Source: JAWWPY01 sp964412845 (GTDB lineage: Bacteria; Actinomycetota; Actinomycetes; Streptosporangiales; Streptosporangiaceae). From it: a DNA stretch of 47,921 nt. The position numbers were made by a program, and so were the translations under genes. The notes beneath the pieces were generated by a model. The model worked only from the letters and a program-made list of their open reading frames with translations, was not told where the DNA came from and ran no database searches. Below, piece by piece: positions 23,172-31,731 of this stretch (its first letter is position 1; each line of letters opens with the position of its first letter). The DNA is taken from the NCBI GenBank assembly GCA_964412845.1, contig CAYPQM010000027.1, positions 1 through 47,921 of the forward strand. Direction: 5' to 3'.

Positions 23172-23191
23172 CGTCCCTCGCGCGAGGGACG
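23172..23191. promoter_or_regulatory. Perfect 20-bp palindrome between ABC operon and two-component system
   Basis: CGTCCCTCGCGCGAGGGACG is an exact palindrome in the 166-bp divergent region. Size and symmetry suit a dimeric response-regulator or repressor site. A half-site-like GGAGGGACAC precedes it at about 23151-23160. The LuxR-type regulator encoded downstream is the obvious candidate binder. Confidence 0.6.
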
Positions 23192-23246
23192 GCAGGATGC
23201 TCGCCGGGGGGACGCACGCTCGCTGGCCAGCGAGGACAATGACGGC

Positions 23247-24482
23247 ATGGACCGGGCGGGTGGCTGGCGCGGCGGACGGGCCGGAACGCTGCGGTGGATC
23301 GCCATGGCCCGCAGCGGGCCCGTCGTGGCCGGAGCGCTGCTTGCGGTGCTCGCCGTCGCCCAGGCGATCGCGCAGCCTGCGATCAACACCAGCCTCGAAG
23401 GCGAGCAGCTGCAGATCGCCTTCGTGCTGCTCGCGCTGGGTACGGCGCTGCCGCCCGGGCTCTTGTGGGCATACCCGACAGCAGCCGCCGTGGCCGTTTC
23501 CGCCGCATGCGTGCTGTCCCTCGCGGCCTTCCACGCGCTGACCGTGGCCGGCCTGATGGCCGAGCTGGCTGCCCTGTACCGGCTTGGGCGCAGCGGCGCA
23601 CAGCTGCTGGCCGCGGGCCTCGCGCTGCCGTTCCTGGCCCTGGCGCTGGCCGGTCCCACGGGCGTCGAGACCAGGACCCTCACTGTGCTGGCGGCCACGC
23701 TGGGCCTGGCGGCCGGGTGGGCCGGAGCCGCCCGGCGGGCCCGCAGCGAGGCCGCCGAGCACAGCGCGGCCCGGGAGGTCATCGCCGGCCGCCTGATTGA
23801 GCACACGGCGCGCGGGGAGCGCGCCCGGGTCTCCCGCGAGCTGCACGACGTCGTGGCCCACCACATTTCCATGATCGCCGTACAGGCGGAGACCGCGCGG
23901 CTGACCACTGCCGGGATGCCCGCGGCTGGTGTGCAGCGGCTGTCGGCGATCGGCGACACCGCCCGGGCGGCGCTGACCGAGATGCGGCGGCTGCTGGGCG
24001 TGCTGCGCGAGGATACCCGGGCCGCCGTCCCCGGCCAGCAAGGTGCGGACCGGCAGCCCCAGCCCGGCCTGGAGCAGCTCAACGAACTGCTCGACGAGGC
24101 ACGGGACGCCTCGGGGTCGGGCATCCGGCTCATCGTCCGAGGACACATGACCGCCCTCGACCCCGGCGTCGAGCTCGCCGCCTACCGCATCGTGCAGGAG
24201 GCGCTCACCAATGCCCGGCGGCACGCGGAGGGCGCCGCCGTGGACGTGGAGTTGCATTACACCGCCGACGCCCTGGGGCTCCGCGTCCGTGACAACGGAC
24301 CGGGCCCACCGCCCACCGCCCCTTCCCCCTCTACCGCCACACCGCCGCCCGGCGGCCACGGGCTGCTCGGCATGCGCGAGCGCGCTGCTGCTGTCGGCGG
24401 TGCGCTACGCACCGGCTCCGCTCACGGCGGCGGTTTCGTCGTCGAGGCCACCCTGCCGACCGCGGCGGAGGCGGTGGCATGA
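23247..24482 (+). CDS. Sensor histidine kinase, NarL/DesK-type (HisKA_3)
   Basis: About 411 residues from ATG 23247. About five N-terminal hydrophobic helices (residues 30-165) form a membrane sensor with almost no external domain. The HisKA_3 helix ERARVSRELHDVVAHHISMI carries the phospho-accepting His in ELHDVVAHH. The ATPase part has RIVQEALTNARRHA, VRDNGPG and GHGLLGMRERAAAVGG. A proline-rich loop follows the G1 box. Overlaps the response-regulator gene by 4 bp. Membrane-embedded sensing suggests envelope perturbation as input, which is inference. Confidence 0.87.
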   Translation: MDRAGGWRGGRAGTLRWIAMARSGPVVAGALLAVLAVAQAIAQPAINTSLEGEQLQIAFVLLALGTALPPGLLWAYPTAAAVAVSAACVLSLAAFHALTVAGLMAELAALYRLGRSGAQLLAAGLALPFLALALAGPTGVETRTLTVLAATLGLAAGWAGAARRARSEAAEHSAAREVIAGRLIEHTARGERARVSRELHDVVAHHISMIAVQAETARLTTAGMPAAGVQRLSAIGDTARAALTEMRRLLGVLREDTRAAVPGQQGADRQPQPGLEQLNELLDEARDASGSGIRLIVRGHMTALDPGVELAAYRIVQEALTNARRHAEGAAVDVELHYTADALGLRVRDNGPGPPPTAPSPSTATPPPGGHGLLGMRERAAAVGGALRTGSAHGGGFVVEATLPTAAEAVA

Positions 24483-25177
24483 CCCCGGCCGCTCCGTCCC
24501 CGGTGATCCGAATCGTTGTCGCCGACGACCATCAGGTGGTACGCACCGGGTTCGCCGCGCTGCTGGACACCCAGCCGGACTTCGCGGTCGCCGGCACGGC
24601 CTGCGACGGGGCTGAGGCGGTTCGGATCTGCCGCGACCTACATCCAGACGTCGTCCTCATGGATGTCCGCATGCCGGGCATGGACGGCATCGAAGCAACC
24701 AGGCAGCTCGCCGGATCCGGAACGGGCGGACCGCGCGTCCTCATCCTCACCACCTTCGACCTGGACGAGTACGTCTACGACGCGCTGTGCGCCGGGGCCA
24801 GCGGGTTCCTGCTCAAAGACGTCACCGCCGAGCGGCTGTTCGACGCGGTGCGGGTCGTCGCCGCAGGCGAAGCACTGCTCGCGCCCGCCGTCACCCGCCG
24901 CCTCATCAGCGAGTTCGCCCGGCTGCGGCCGCACACAGCCGTCCCATCCGAGGCCGACCTCGCCGCGCTCACGCCGCGCGAAACCCAGGTGCTCCGCCTG
25001 ATCGCCGAAGGCCTGTCCAACCCGGAAATCGCAGCCCGGCTGGTGGTCACCGAGGAGACAGTGAAAACGCATGTCAGCCGGGTTCTCGGCAAGCTGGGCC
25101 TGCGCGACCGGACCCAGGCGGTCGTCATCGCTTACGAGTCGGGGCTGGTCATGCCGCGCTTCCGCGAGCAGAGATAG
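24479..25177 (+). CDS. LuxR/NarL-family response regulator
   Basis: About 232 residues. The receiver domain has the acidic pair in VADDHQVVR, phospho-acceptor D62 in VLMDVRMPGMDG, T in ILTTFDLDEYVYDAL, and Lys in GFLLKDV. The C-terminal HTH spans about 165-225 (LTPRETQVLRLIAEGLSNPEIAARLVVTEETVKTHVSRVL). It is the cognate partner of the upstream kinase and likely controls the divergent ABC operon through the palindrome at 23172-23191. Confidence 0.9.
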   Translation: MTPAAPSPVIRIVVADDHQVVRTGFAALLDTQPDFAVAGTACDGAEAVRICRDLHPDVVLMDVRMPGMDGIEATRQLAGSGTGGPRVLILTTFDLDEYVYDALCAGASGFLLKDVTAERLFDAVRVVAAGEALLAPAVTRRLISEFARLRPHTAVPSEADLAALTPRETQVLRLIAEGLSNPEIAARLVVTEETVKTHVSRVLGKLGLRDRTQAVVIAYESGLVMPRFREQR

Positions 25178-25193
25178 TCCGGTCCCGGCCGCC

Positions 25194-26360
25194 TCAGCCC
25201 GGCGTGCTGGCCACCACCCACATGGAGAAGTACTGCGAGCCGCCGCCGTAGGCGTGCCCCAGCGCGGTCCGCGCGCCAGCCACCTGGTGGGCGCCCGCCT
25301 TGCCCATGACCTGCAGCGCGGCTTCCGCGAAACGGAGCAGGCCGGAGGCGCCGATCGGGTTGGAGCTGAGCACCCCGCCCGACGGATTGACCGGCAGCCG
25401 CCCGCCGATCTCGGTCTCGCCCGCCTCGGTCAGCCGCCAGCCCTGGCCCTCCGCCGCGAAGCCGAGATTCTCCAGCCACATCGGCTCGAACCAGGAGAAC
25501 GGGACATAGATCTCGGCCACGTCGATCTGCTCCACCGGGTCGGTGATGCCCGCCTGCTGCCACAGGGCGGCCGCGGCGTCGGCACCGGCCCGGGGGTTGA
25601 CGTGGTCCTTGCCCGCGAACATGGTCGGCTCGGTGCGCATCGCGGTGGCCCGGATCCAGGCTACCGGCCGCCCGCTGGCCTCGCTGGCCTCGGCCGCCGC
25701 CTGGTCGCCGAGGACCACCGCGCACGCGCCGTCCGATGAGGGGCACGTTTCGTCGTAGCGGACCGGGTCCCACAGCATGGGCGAGGATCGCACCGACTCC
25801 AGTGTGATGTCCGGTTGCTGCAAGTGGGCGTACGGGTTGAGGCTGCCGTTGCGGCGGTCCTTGACCGCGACCATGGCGCCGATGTGCTCAGGTGCGCCGC
25901 TGCGCCGGATGTAGGCGCGGATGTGCGGGGCGAAGTACCCGCCCGCGCCGGCCAGCAACGGCATGCTGAACGGCGGCATGATCGACAGCGCCCACATGGC
26001 GTTGGATTCCGACTGTTTCTCGAACGCGACGGCCAGCACCCGGCGGTGCACCCCGGCCTGGATCAGGGTGGTCGCGACGTTCGCGGTCGCGCCGCCGACC
26101 GAGCCCGCGGTGTGCACCCGCAGCAGCGGCTTGCCGACCGCGCCGAGCGCGTCGGCCAGGTACAGCTCAGGCATCATCACGCCCTCGAACAGGTCAGGTG
26201 CCTTGCCGACCACGACGGCGTCGATGTCGCCCAGGGTGGCGCCGGCATCGGCGAGCGCCCGGTCCACCGCCTCCCGGCAGAGCCCGGCGATCGATACGTC
26301 GGTCCGCCGGGAGCGGTGCCGGGTCTGGCCGACTCCGAGGACCGCGGCCCGGTGCTTCAC
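25194..26360 (-). CDS. ltp3: Thiolase-like lipid-transfer protein Ltp3-like (steroid side-chain aldolase)
   Basis: About 388 residues of the SCP2-thiolase-like fold that lacks the thiolase nucleophile: the Cys position reads TAGSVGGATANV. The C-terminus GHAYGGGSQYFSMWVVAS replaces the normal thiolase ending. It follows Ltp3 (Rv3523) in length and order: DUF35-ltp4-ltp3. In Rhodococcus Ltp3 and Ltp4 are linked to retro-aldol removal of C24-branched sterol side chains, and related Ltp2 works with a DUF35 partner. Last gene of the operon; 39 bp separate it from ltp4. Confidence 0.85.
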   Translation of the reverse strand: MKHRAAVLGVGQTRHRSRRTDVSIAGLCREAVDRALADAGATLGDIDAVVVGKAPDLFEGVMMPELYLADALGAVGKPLLRVHTAGSVGGATANVATTLIQAGVHRRVLAVAFEKQSESNAMWALSIMPPFSMPLLAGAGGYFAPHIRAYIRRSGAPEHIGAMVAVKDRRNGSLNPYAHLQQPDITLESVRSSPMLWDPVRYDETCPSSDGACAVVLGDQAAAEASEASGRPVAWIRATAMRTEPTMFAGKDHVNPRAGADAAAALWQQAGITDPVEQIDVAEIYVPFSWFEPMWLENLGFAAEGQGWRLTEAGETEIGGRLPVNPSGGVLSSNPIGASGLLRFAEAALQVMGKAGAHQVAGARTALGHAYGGGSQYFSMWVVASTPG

Positions 26361-26399
26361 AGCGCTTCCCTCACAGTTCGTCCTTCACTGGAGCCTCCC

Positions 26400-27458
26400 T
26401 CATCGGGCCTCCATCACGCAGACCAGGTTCTGCTGCAGGGCCGGGCCGCTGGTGGCATGGCCGAGGGCCCGGCCGGCCCGGCCGGACATGATCTCCCGGG
26501 CCGCCGTCCCGATGCGGGCCAGGCCGGCGGCGAACATCGGGTTGCCGCACAGCGGTCCGCCGGACGGGTTGACCAGGGCATCGTCGCCCAGCCCCAGGGC
26601 GCCGCGCAGCAGGATCTCCTGGTGAGTGAAGGGAGCATGCAATTCGGCGACCTCCACCCCGGAGGCGCCTGCCGCGCGCCCGGCGCTGACCGCCGACGGC
26701 GCCGTGGTCAGGTCACGGGCGCCCAGCGACCCCGAGTCGACCCGGTGCTCGAACCCGGTGATCCAGGCGGGCCGCTCGCACAGCTCGCGGGCCCGATCGC
26801 CGGCCGCCAGGATCACTACCGCGGCCCCGTCGCCGACCGGCGCGCAGTCATGCGCGCGGAGCGGGTCGGCGATGTAGGGCTGGTCCAGCAGTTCCTCGGC
26901 GGAGATCTCGCCGGCCAGCTGCGCCTGAGGGTTGGCGCGCGCCGCCGCCCGGCTGCGCGCGGCCACCTCGGCCATCTCTTTCTCGCTCCACAATCCGGCC
27001 TCGATGCCGAGCCTGGCCTGCAGCGCGGCGATGCTCACCGAGTCGGGCCACAGCGGGGCCAGCAGGTACGGGTCAAGCTGCAGGGCGAGCACCCGCCGCA
27101 GGTCACCCGCCGATGACTTGCCGAACCCGTAGGCCAGCGCGACGTCGGCCTCGCCGGTCAGGATCTTCACCCAGGCCTCGTAGAGCGCCCAGGCGCCGTC
27201 CATCTCCACATGCGATTCCATGATCGGCGGGAACGCCCCGATCGCGTCCACCGCCTGGACGAACGAGAAGGCCCGGCCAGCCAGGTAGTCCGAGGACCCC
27301 GAGCACCAGAAGCCGATCCCGTCCCGGGCCAGCCCGGTGTCCCGCAGCACCTGCTGGAAGATCGGCACCAGCATCTCCACCCCGCTGGTCGTGCCGTCGC
27401 TGCGCCGGACGCAGGGGGACTGGGCGAAGCCGATGACGGCGGCGTCGGTCACGATCAC
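26400..27458 (-). CDS. ltp4: Thiolase-like lipid-transfer protein Ltp4-like
   Basis: About 352 residues. Thiolase-like fold with no catalytic Cys: the region reads PIMESHVEMDGAWALYEA. Other landmarks are DCAPVGDGAAVVILA, ELHAPFTHQEILL, LVNPSGGPLCGNPMFAAG and GHATSGPALQQNLVCVME. Length and position match Ltp4 (Rv3522). It is separated by 6 bp from the DUF35 gene. Probably pairs with Ltp3 and the DUF35 protein in a side-chain-cleaving aldolase; this composition is inferred. Confidence 0.85.
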   Translation of the reverse strand: MIVTDAAVIGFAQSPCVRRSDGTTSGVEMLVPIFQQVLRDTGLARDGIGFWCSGSSDYLAGRAFSFVQAVDAIGAFPPIMESHVEMDGAWALYEAWVKILTGEADVALAYGFGKSSAGDLRRVLALQLDPYLLAPLWPDSVSIAALQARLGIEAGLWSEKEMAEVAARSRAAARANPQAQLAGEISAEELLDQPYIADPLRAHDCAPVGDGAAVVILAAGDRARELCERPAWITGFEHRVDSGSLGARDLTTAPSAVSAGRAAGASGVEVAELHAPFTHQEILLRGALGLGDDALVNPSGGPLCGNPMFAAGLARIGTAAREIMSGRAGRALGHATSGPALQQNLVCVMEAR

Positions 27459-27464
27459 CGTCCT

Positions 27465-28421
27465 TCACAGGTGGTGGGCATACGACTCATAAGGCGCGTC
27501 CGGCTCGCCGGACGGACGGAAGTGGTCGATGTTCTCGGGTGTCGTCCCCCACTCGTCACGAGGCTTCCAGACCGCCGTGACCCGCATCCCCATCCGCACC
27601 TCGCTCGCCTCGCAGCCCAGGATCAGGTGCTGGATAGGAATGTCGGCCCCGTCGAGCAGGATGGCCGCGGTCACATAGGGCGGTGCGACCCGCTGACCGG
27701 GATAGGGCACGTTGACCACGCAGAATGTGGTCACGGTGCCAACGTCAGGCAGTTCAACCTCATCGGTGGTCGGGACGCCGTCGGTCGGGCAGGCTCCCCG
27801 CGGCGGAATGTAGACCTTGCCGCAGACCAGGCACCGCTCGCCGAGCAGCCGGCCATCGGCCAGCCCGCGCAGGAATCGGCTCTCCCCGGCCGAGGCGGTG
27901 TGCTCGTAGTGCAGCCGCACCGGCGTGGTGACCATGGTCACCGGCTGCGCCGGGTCGGCTGGGGCCAGCCCAGCCGGTTCCGGTGCCTCAGACGGCTCGA
28001 AGCAGGCGATATCGCGGATGTCACCTGAGGTGCTGGCGGCCCATCGCACCCGCACCCGCATGCCCGTCCGCATCGCTTCGGCCGAGCCGGCGTCCACCGC
28101 GTGCAGCATCGCGGTGTCGGCGCCGTCCAGCCGGATCAGCGCCCACGCGAACGGGTTCGCCAGCGGCTGGCCTTCCAGCGGTTCCGGCATCCACGACCAG
28201 CTGGTGACGGTCCCCGTGGAGCTGACCTCCACCAGTTCGGCAGGCGGCGCGAAAGTGACCGGGTCATACTCGAACGGCGGGGCGTGCACCCGGCCGTCCG
28301 CGCCGCGCGAGCCGAGGATGCGCCGCCCGGCCAGCGCCGTCATGAACTGGCTCAGCGTCGGTCCCAGCGACCGGGTGTAATCGAACCCGATCTCCAGCGG
28401 CGCTCGCAGGGGCTGGCTCAC
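27465..28421 (-). CDS. Tandem DUF35 (OB-fold/zinc-ribbon) partner protein, Rv3521-like
   Basis: About 318 residues from GTG 28421, no ribosome site. Two DUF35-like halves. The first (1-150) has the OB-fold pattern GTVTSWSWMPEP...FAWALIRLDGAD but lacks zinc-ribbon cysteines. The second (180-318) has the ribbon GERCLVCGKVYIPPRGACPTDG and the OB strand TVTTFCVVNVPYPGQ...YVTAAILLDGAD. DUF35 proteins act as subunits of thiolase-like aldolases. One tandem protein serving two Ltp subunits is an appealing inference. Rv3521 in Mycobacterium has the same context. Confidence 0.82.
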   Translation of the reverse strand: MSQPLRAPLEIGFDYTRSLGPTLSQFMTALAGRRILGSRGADGRVHAPPFEYDPVTFAPPAELVEVSSTGTVTSWSWMPEPLEGQPLANPFAWALIRLDGADTAMLHAVDAGSAEAMRTGMRVRVRWAASTSGDIRDIACFEPSEAPEPAGLAPADPAQPVTMVTTPVRLHYEHTASAGESRFLRGLADGRLLGERCLVCGKVYIPPRGACPTDGVPTTDEVELPDVGTVTTFCVVNVPYPGQRVAPPYVTAAILLDGADIPIQHLILGCEASEVRMGMRVTAVWKPRDEWGTTPENIDHFRPSGEPDAPYESYAHHL

Positions 28422-28430
28422 GAATCAGAG

Positions 28431-28444
28431 TGAAACATGTTCTG
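28431..28444. promoter_or_regulatory. Imperfect KstR-like box upstream of DUF35-ltp4-ltp3
   Basis: TGAAACATGTTCTG matches TNNAACNNGTTNNA except the last base. It overlaps a TTCACT hexamer (28434-28429, minus strand) that is 17 bp from TTGCCG (28457-28452) and 7 bp before the GTG at 28421. This suggests a regulated, possibly leaderless promoter for the minus-strand operon. Confidence 0.55.
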
Positions 28445-28487
28445 TAATTGACGGCAACACGCATCCAGCGATGTGTCCGAGCCGAGC

Positions 28488-28523
28488 TTGTACCCACATA
28501 GAACGTGTTCTACATTAGGGCCC
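28488..28523 (+). promoter_or_regulatory. Predicted leaderless promoter of the acyl-CoA ligase
   Basis: TTGTAC (28488-28493), 17-bp spacer, TACATT (28511-28516), then 7 bases to the GTG at 28524. The geometry places the transcription start at the start codon. The KstR box fills the spacer. An identical layout occurs at fadD19. Confidence 0.6.
28499..28512. promoter_or_regulatory. KstR-type operator, perfect palindrome
   Basis: TAGAACGTGTTCTA matches TNNAACNNGTTNNA. It lies between the predicted -35 and -10 of the downstream ligase gene, so binding would block RNA polymerase. Confidence 0.9.
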
Positions 28524-30068
28524 GTGAACGCCATTGGCTTGTGGGCCATCGCCGAGCACTCGCCGGACCGGGCGGCCGTGATCGAGCCGGACGGCCGGGT
28601 GGTGAGCTACGCCGAGCTGGCCAGCGAGGCGGACCGGTACGGACGGGGCCTGCGGGCGCTCGGCCTGAGCACCGGGGACGCGGTCGCCGCGCTGCTACCC
28701 AATAGCGCGACCGCGCTCGCGATCTACTTTGCCGCGATCGAGACGGGCCTGTACGTGGTGCCGGTCAACTGGCACCAGATCGCCGCGGAGGTCGCCTACA
28801 TCCTGGGCGACAGCGCGGCCGGCGCGTTCGTGGCCCACGAGCGCTTCGCCGAGGTCGCGGTCGAGGCGGCCGACCTGGCCGGGATCAAGTCCCGGTTCGC
28901 GGTGGGCTCGGTGCCGGGCTTCGAGCCGCTGAGCCGGCTGGGTGACGACGGGTCGGACGAGCGCCCGTCCCCGCGGACGCACGGCGCGCCGATGCTGTAC
29001 ACATCCGGCACGTCCGGCCGGCCGAAAGGTGTCCGCCGCCCGCTCACCGGCATGGACCCGGACGCCGCGGCGGTGCAGGCGACCTGGTTCTTCAGCCTGT
29101 TCGACCTGGCCCCGTACGACGACCACGTGCACCTGTGCGGGTCGCCGCTGTACCACACGGCCGTGCTCAACTTCGCCGCCATCTCCATCCAGCTCGGTCA
29201 TCCCGTGGTGCTGATGGACCGCTGGGAGCCGGAGGAAGCGCTGCGGCTCACCGAGCGGCACCGGGTGACCCACACGCACGCGGTGCCGACCCAGTTCCGG
29301 CGCATGCTCGCGCTGCCCGAGGCGGTGCGCGGCCGGTATGACACCAGCTCGCTGCGGGCCGTCATTCACAGCGCGGCGCCGTGCCCGGCCGAGGTCAAGC
29401 GCCGGATGATCGAGTGGCTGGGACCGGTCATCGTCGAGTACTACGCGGCCACCGAGGGCGGCGGGACGCTGATCTCGTCCCAGGACTGGCTGCGCAAGCC
29501 GGGTTCGGTGGGCCTGCCCTGGCGGGGCTCTAAGATCCGGGTGCTGGACCGAGCCAGGCACGAGGTGGCGCCCGGCCAGCAGGGCCTGGTCTACATGCAG
29601 ATGGGCACGTCCAGCTTCGCGTACTACAAGGACGAGGAGAAGACTCAGGCCGCGCTGGCCGGCGACCTGTTCACCGTGGGGGACATCGGCTACCTGGACG
29701 ACGATGGCTTCCTGTTCCTCTGCGACCGCAGCAGCGACATGATCATCTCCGGCGGGGTCAACATCTACCCGGCCGAGATCGAATCCGAGCTGGCCTGCCA
29801 CCCGGCGGTCGCCGACGTCGCTGTCTTCGGCATCCCCCATGACGACTGGGGCGAGGAGATCAAGGCGGTCGTCGAGCCGGTCGCGGGGGTCGAGGCTGGC
29901 CCGGCGCTGACCGGGGAACTGCTGGCCTTCCTCGGCGGGCGGGTGGCCAAGTTCAAGCTGCCGCGGACCATCGACTACGTGCCCGAGTTGCCGCGCGACC
30001 CGAACGGCAAGCTGTACAAGCGCAAGCTGCGTGATCCGTACTGGGCGGGCCGCGAGCGCGTCATCTGA
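28524..30068 (+). CDS. Steroid-regulon acyl-CoA ligase (FadD/ANL family)
   Basis: About 514 residues. GTG 28524 is chosen because the family N-terminus (VNAIGLWAIAEHSPDRAAV) begins there and a KstR box and promoter lie just upstream. Motifs: MLYTSGTSGRPKGV, EYYAATEGGG, FTVGDIGYLDDDGF, CDRSSDMIISGGVNIYPAEIES, and PRDPNGKLYKRKL with the catalytic Lys. Activates a carboxylic acid to its CoA thioester through an acyl-adenylate. It is not FadD3, FadD17 or FadD19 by sequence. Regulation and neighbours point to a sterol side-chain or bile-acid-like substrate, but this is unproven. Confidence 0.85.
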   Translation: MNAIGLWAIAEHSPDRAAVIEPDGRVVSYAELASEADRYGRGLRALGLSTGDAVAALLPNSATALAIYFAAIETGLYVVPVNWHQIAAEVAYILGDSAAGAFVAHERFAEVAVEAADLAGIKSRFAVGSVPGFEPLSRLGDDGSDERPSPRTHGAPMLYTSGTSGRPKGVRRPLTGMDPDAAAVQATWFFSLFDLAPYDDHVHLCGSPLYHTAVLNFAAISIQLGHPVVLMDRWEPEEALRLTERHRVTHTHAVPTQFRRMLALPEAVRGRYDTSSLRAVIHSAAPCPAEVKRRMIEWLGPVIVEYYAATEGGGTLISSQDWLRKPGSVGLPWRGSKIRVLDRARHEVAPGQQGLVYMQMGTSSFAYYKDEEKTQAALAGDLFTVGDIGYLDDDGFLFLCDRSSDMIISGGVNIYPAEIESELACHPAVADVAVFGIPHDDWGEEIKAVVEPVAGVEAGPALTGELLAFLGGRVAKFKLPRTIDYVPELPRDPNGKLYKRKLRDPYWAGRERVI

Positions 30069-30078
30069 GCTTGATACA

Positions 30079-30819
30079 TCACCGGCCTGAGCGAACGAAT
30101 TCAGACCACGTCTGGTGACCCTCGCGGTGGTCCGGGCAGGTGTTGCGTCCTTGGGCGAAACTCCGGTAGACCCGGCCCGGCCAGCGCAGGCCGACGACGG
30201 TGCGCGGCCGTTGGTGCCGTTCCCGCCAGGCGTCGAGGATCTGCCGGAAAGTCAGTACCTCCGGGCCGCCGAAGTCCGGCGCCCGGCCGAGCGGATCGCC
30301 CTCCAGGAGGTCGGCCACCCGAACTGCCACCTCGGCCGCCGCCACGCTCTGGAAACGCCATGCCAGCGGCAGTGCGGCGGCCGGGAGGCGGCCGACGGCG
30401 GACAGCGCGTACCCGAGTAGCTCGTGGAACTGGGTCGCCCGCATGATCGTCGAGGGCACGTCGCTGGCCGCGATCTGCTGCTCGCAGCCGAGCTTGGTGC
30501 GGTAGGGGCCGAACGGGATCGCGTCGACCCCGACGATGGAGAGGTAGAGCAGGTGGCGGCAGGCGGGCAGGGCAGCGAGTAGCCGCCGGGTCTGCTCGGG
30601 GTCGGAGCGGCCCAGCCGCCGGTCCGACGCGGCGTGGACGACGAGCTCGACGCCCGCTGTGGCTTCCGCCAGCCCGGCCCCGGTGGCCAGGTCACCAACG
30701 TGGGTGCCTGCGCCCGGTCGCCGGGAAAGCACCCGGACGTCATGGCCGCGGGCGACGAGGTCCGGCACTAGCCTGGTGCCGAGCGTGCCGGTCCCGCCGG
30801 TGACAAGGACAAGGCTCAC
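30079..30819 (-). CDS. NAD(P)-binding NmrA/atypical SDR-like protein
   Basis: About 246 residues. Rossmann start LVLVTGGTGTLGTRLVPDLVARGHDVRVLSR with the TGxTGxLG dinucleotide motif, then ELVVHAAS and HLLYLSIVGVDAIPFGPYRTKLGCEQQI, the Tyr-x3-Lys position of atypical SDRs (Y-R-T-K). Members are reductases or redox-sensing regulators. It is convergent with the ligase gene and downstream of echA19 by about 50 bp, so it may be cotranscribed with echA19. Substrate not deducible. Confidence 0.8.
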   Translation of the reverse strand: MSLVLVTGGTGTLGTRLVPDLVARGHDVRVLSRRPGAGTHVGDLATGAGLAEATAGVELVVHAASDRRLGRSDPEQTRRLLAALPACRHLLYLSIVGVDAIPFGPYRTKLGCEQQIAASDVPSTIMRATQFHELLGYALSAVGRLPAAALPLAWRFQSVAAAEVAVRVADLLEGDPLGRAPDFGGPEVLTFRQILDAWRERHQRPRTVVGLRWPGRVYRSFAQGRNTCPDHREGHQTWSEFVRSGR

Positions 30820-30869
30820 CTGGCCGGTCCTTCCTGATAACTGGCCCGTCGCCGGGCCCGCTTGTGACG

Positions 30870-31694
30870 TTACCGGTCGTGGAACTCGGGCTTGCGCTTC
30901 TCGGCGAAGGCACGTGGTCCTTCCTTGGCGTCCTCGCTGCGGAACACCGCCATGCCGATCTGGGCCTCGACCGCGAATGCGTCGCTTTCGGCCATGCCCT
31001 CGGTCTCGCGTATCGTGCGCAGGATCGCGCGCACCGCGACCGGCCCGTTGGCCGCAATCGTGTCCGCGATCTGCAGCGCCGTGGCCAGCGCCTGGCCGTC
31101 GGGCACGACGTGGCCGATCAGGCCGATCTCCCGGGCCTCCGCCGCCGTGATGTGCCGTCCGGTGAGCAGCAGGTCGGCCGCCACCGTGTACGGGATCTGG
31201 CGGGTCAGGCGCACCGCCGACCCGCCGAGTGGGAAGAGCCCCCAGCGCGCCTCCGAGATACCGAACCGTGCGCCCTGGCCGGCCACCCGGATGTCGGTCG
31301 CCTGCAGGATCTCGGTGCCGCCGGCGATCGCTGGACCCTCCACGGCGGCGATCAGCGGCTTGGTCAGGCGGCGCCCCTTGAGCAGTGCTTCTATCACCGC
31401 CAGATTCGGGCCGCCCGCCCCGAACTGATCACCGGGATGCGCGGCGGCCATCGCCTTCAGGTCGGCACCCGCGCAGAACGCCCCTCCGGCGCCGGTCAGG
31501 ATGCAGACCCGGATGCCGGGGTCGTTGTCCGTCTGGTCCCAGGCCTCGCGCATCAGGGCCATCATCGGCCCGCTGAGCGCGTTGCGTGCCTCCGGGCGGT
31601 TCATCGTCACGATCAGGACGTGCCCCCGGCGCTCGATCAGTGCGTGTGGCTGCCCCGTGTCCGCGGCGGCCGCGGGCACCGGAGTCGAGGTCAT
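30870..31694 (-). CDS. echA19: Enoyl-CoA hydratase EchA19-like (steroid side chain)
   Basis: About 274 residues from ATG 31694 with AAGGAGAAA upstream. Very close to mycobacterial EchA19: HALIERRGHVLIVTMNRPEARNALS, CILTGAGGAFCAGADLKA, LLKGRRLTKPLIAAVEGPAIAGGTEIL, FGISEARWGLFPLGGSAVRLTRQIPY, GRHITAAEAREIGLIGHVVPDGQAL, and KEGPRAFAEKRKPEF. EchA19 hydrates the enoyl-CoA formed in steroid side-chain beta-oxidation. It is divergent from fadD19 as in Mycobacterium, sharing an operator at 31743-31756. Confidence 0.92.
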   Translation of the reverse strand: MTSTPVPAAAADTGQPHALIERRGHVLIVTMNRPEARNALSGPMMALMREAWDQTDNDPGIRVCILTGAGGAFCAGADLKAMAAAHPGDQFGAGGPNLAVIEALLKGRRLTKPLIAAVEGPAIAGGTEILQATDIRVAGQGARFGISEARWGLFPLGGSAVRLTRQIPYTVAADLLLTGRHITAAEAREIGLIGHVVPDGQALATALQIADTIAANGPVAVRAILRTIRETEGMAESDAFAVEAQIGMAVFRSEDAKEGPRAFAEKRKPEFHDR

Positions 31695-31731
31695 GGTGGC
31701 GATTTCTCCTTACTTTGGGTCCGGCTGAGGG

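Noticed and set aside
22797..24359. Long minus-strand open frame opposite the histidine kinase
   Set aside because: Shadow of the kinase gene. The kinase has clear H-box and ATPase motifs, the minus frame has none.
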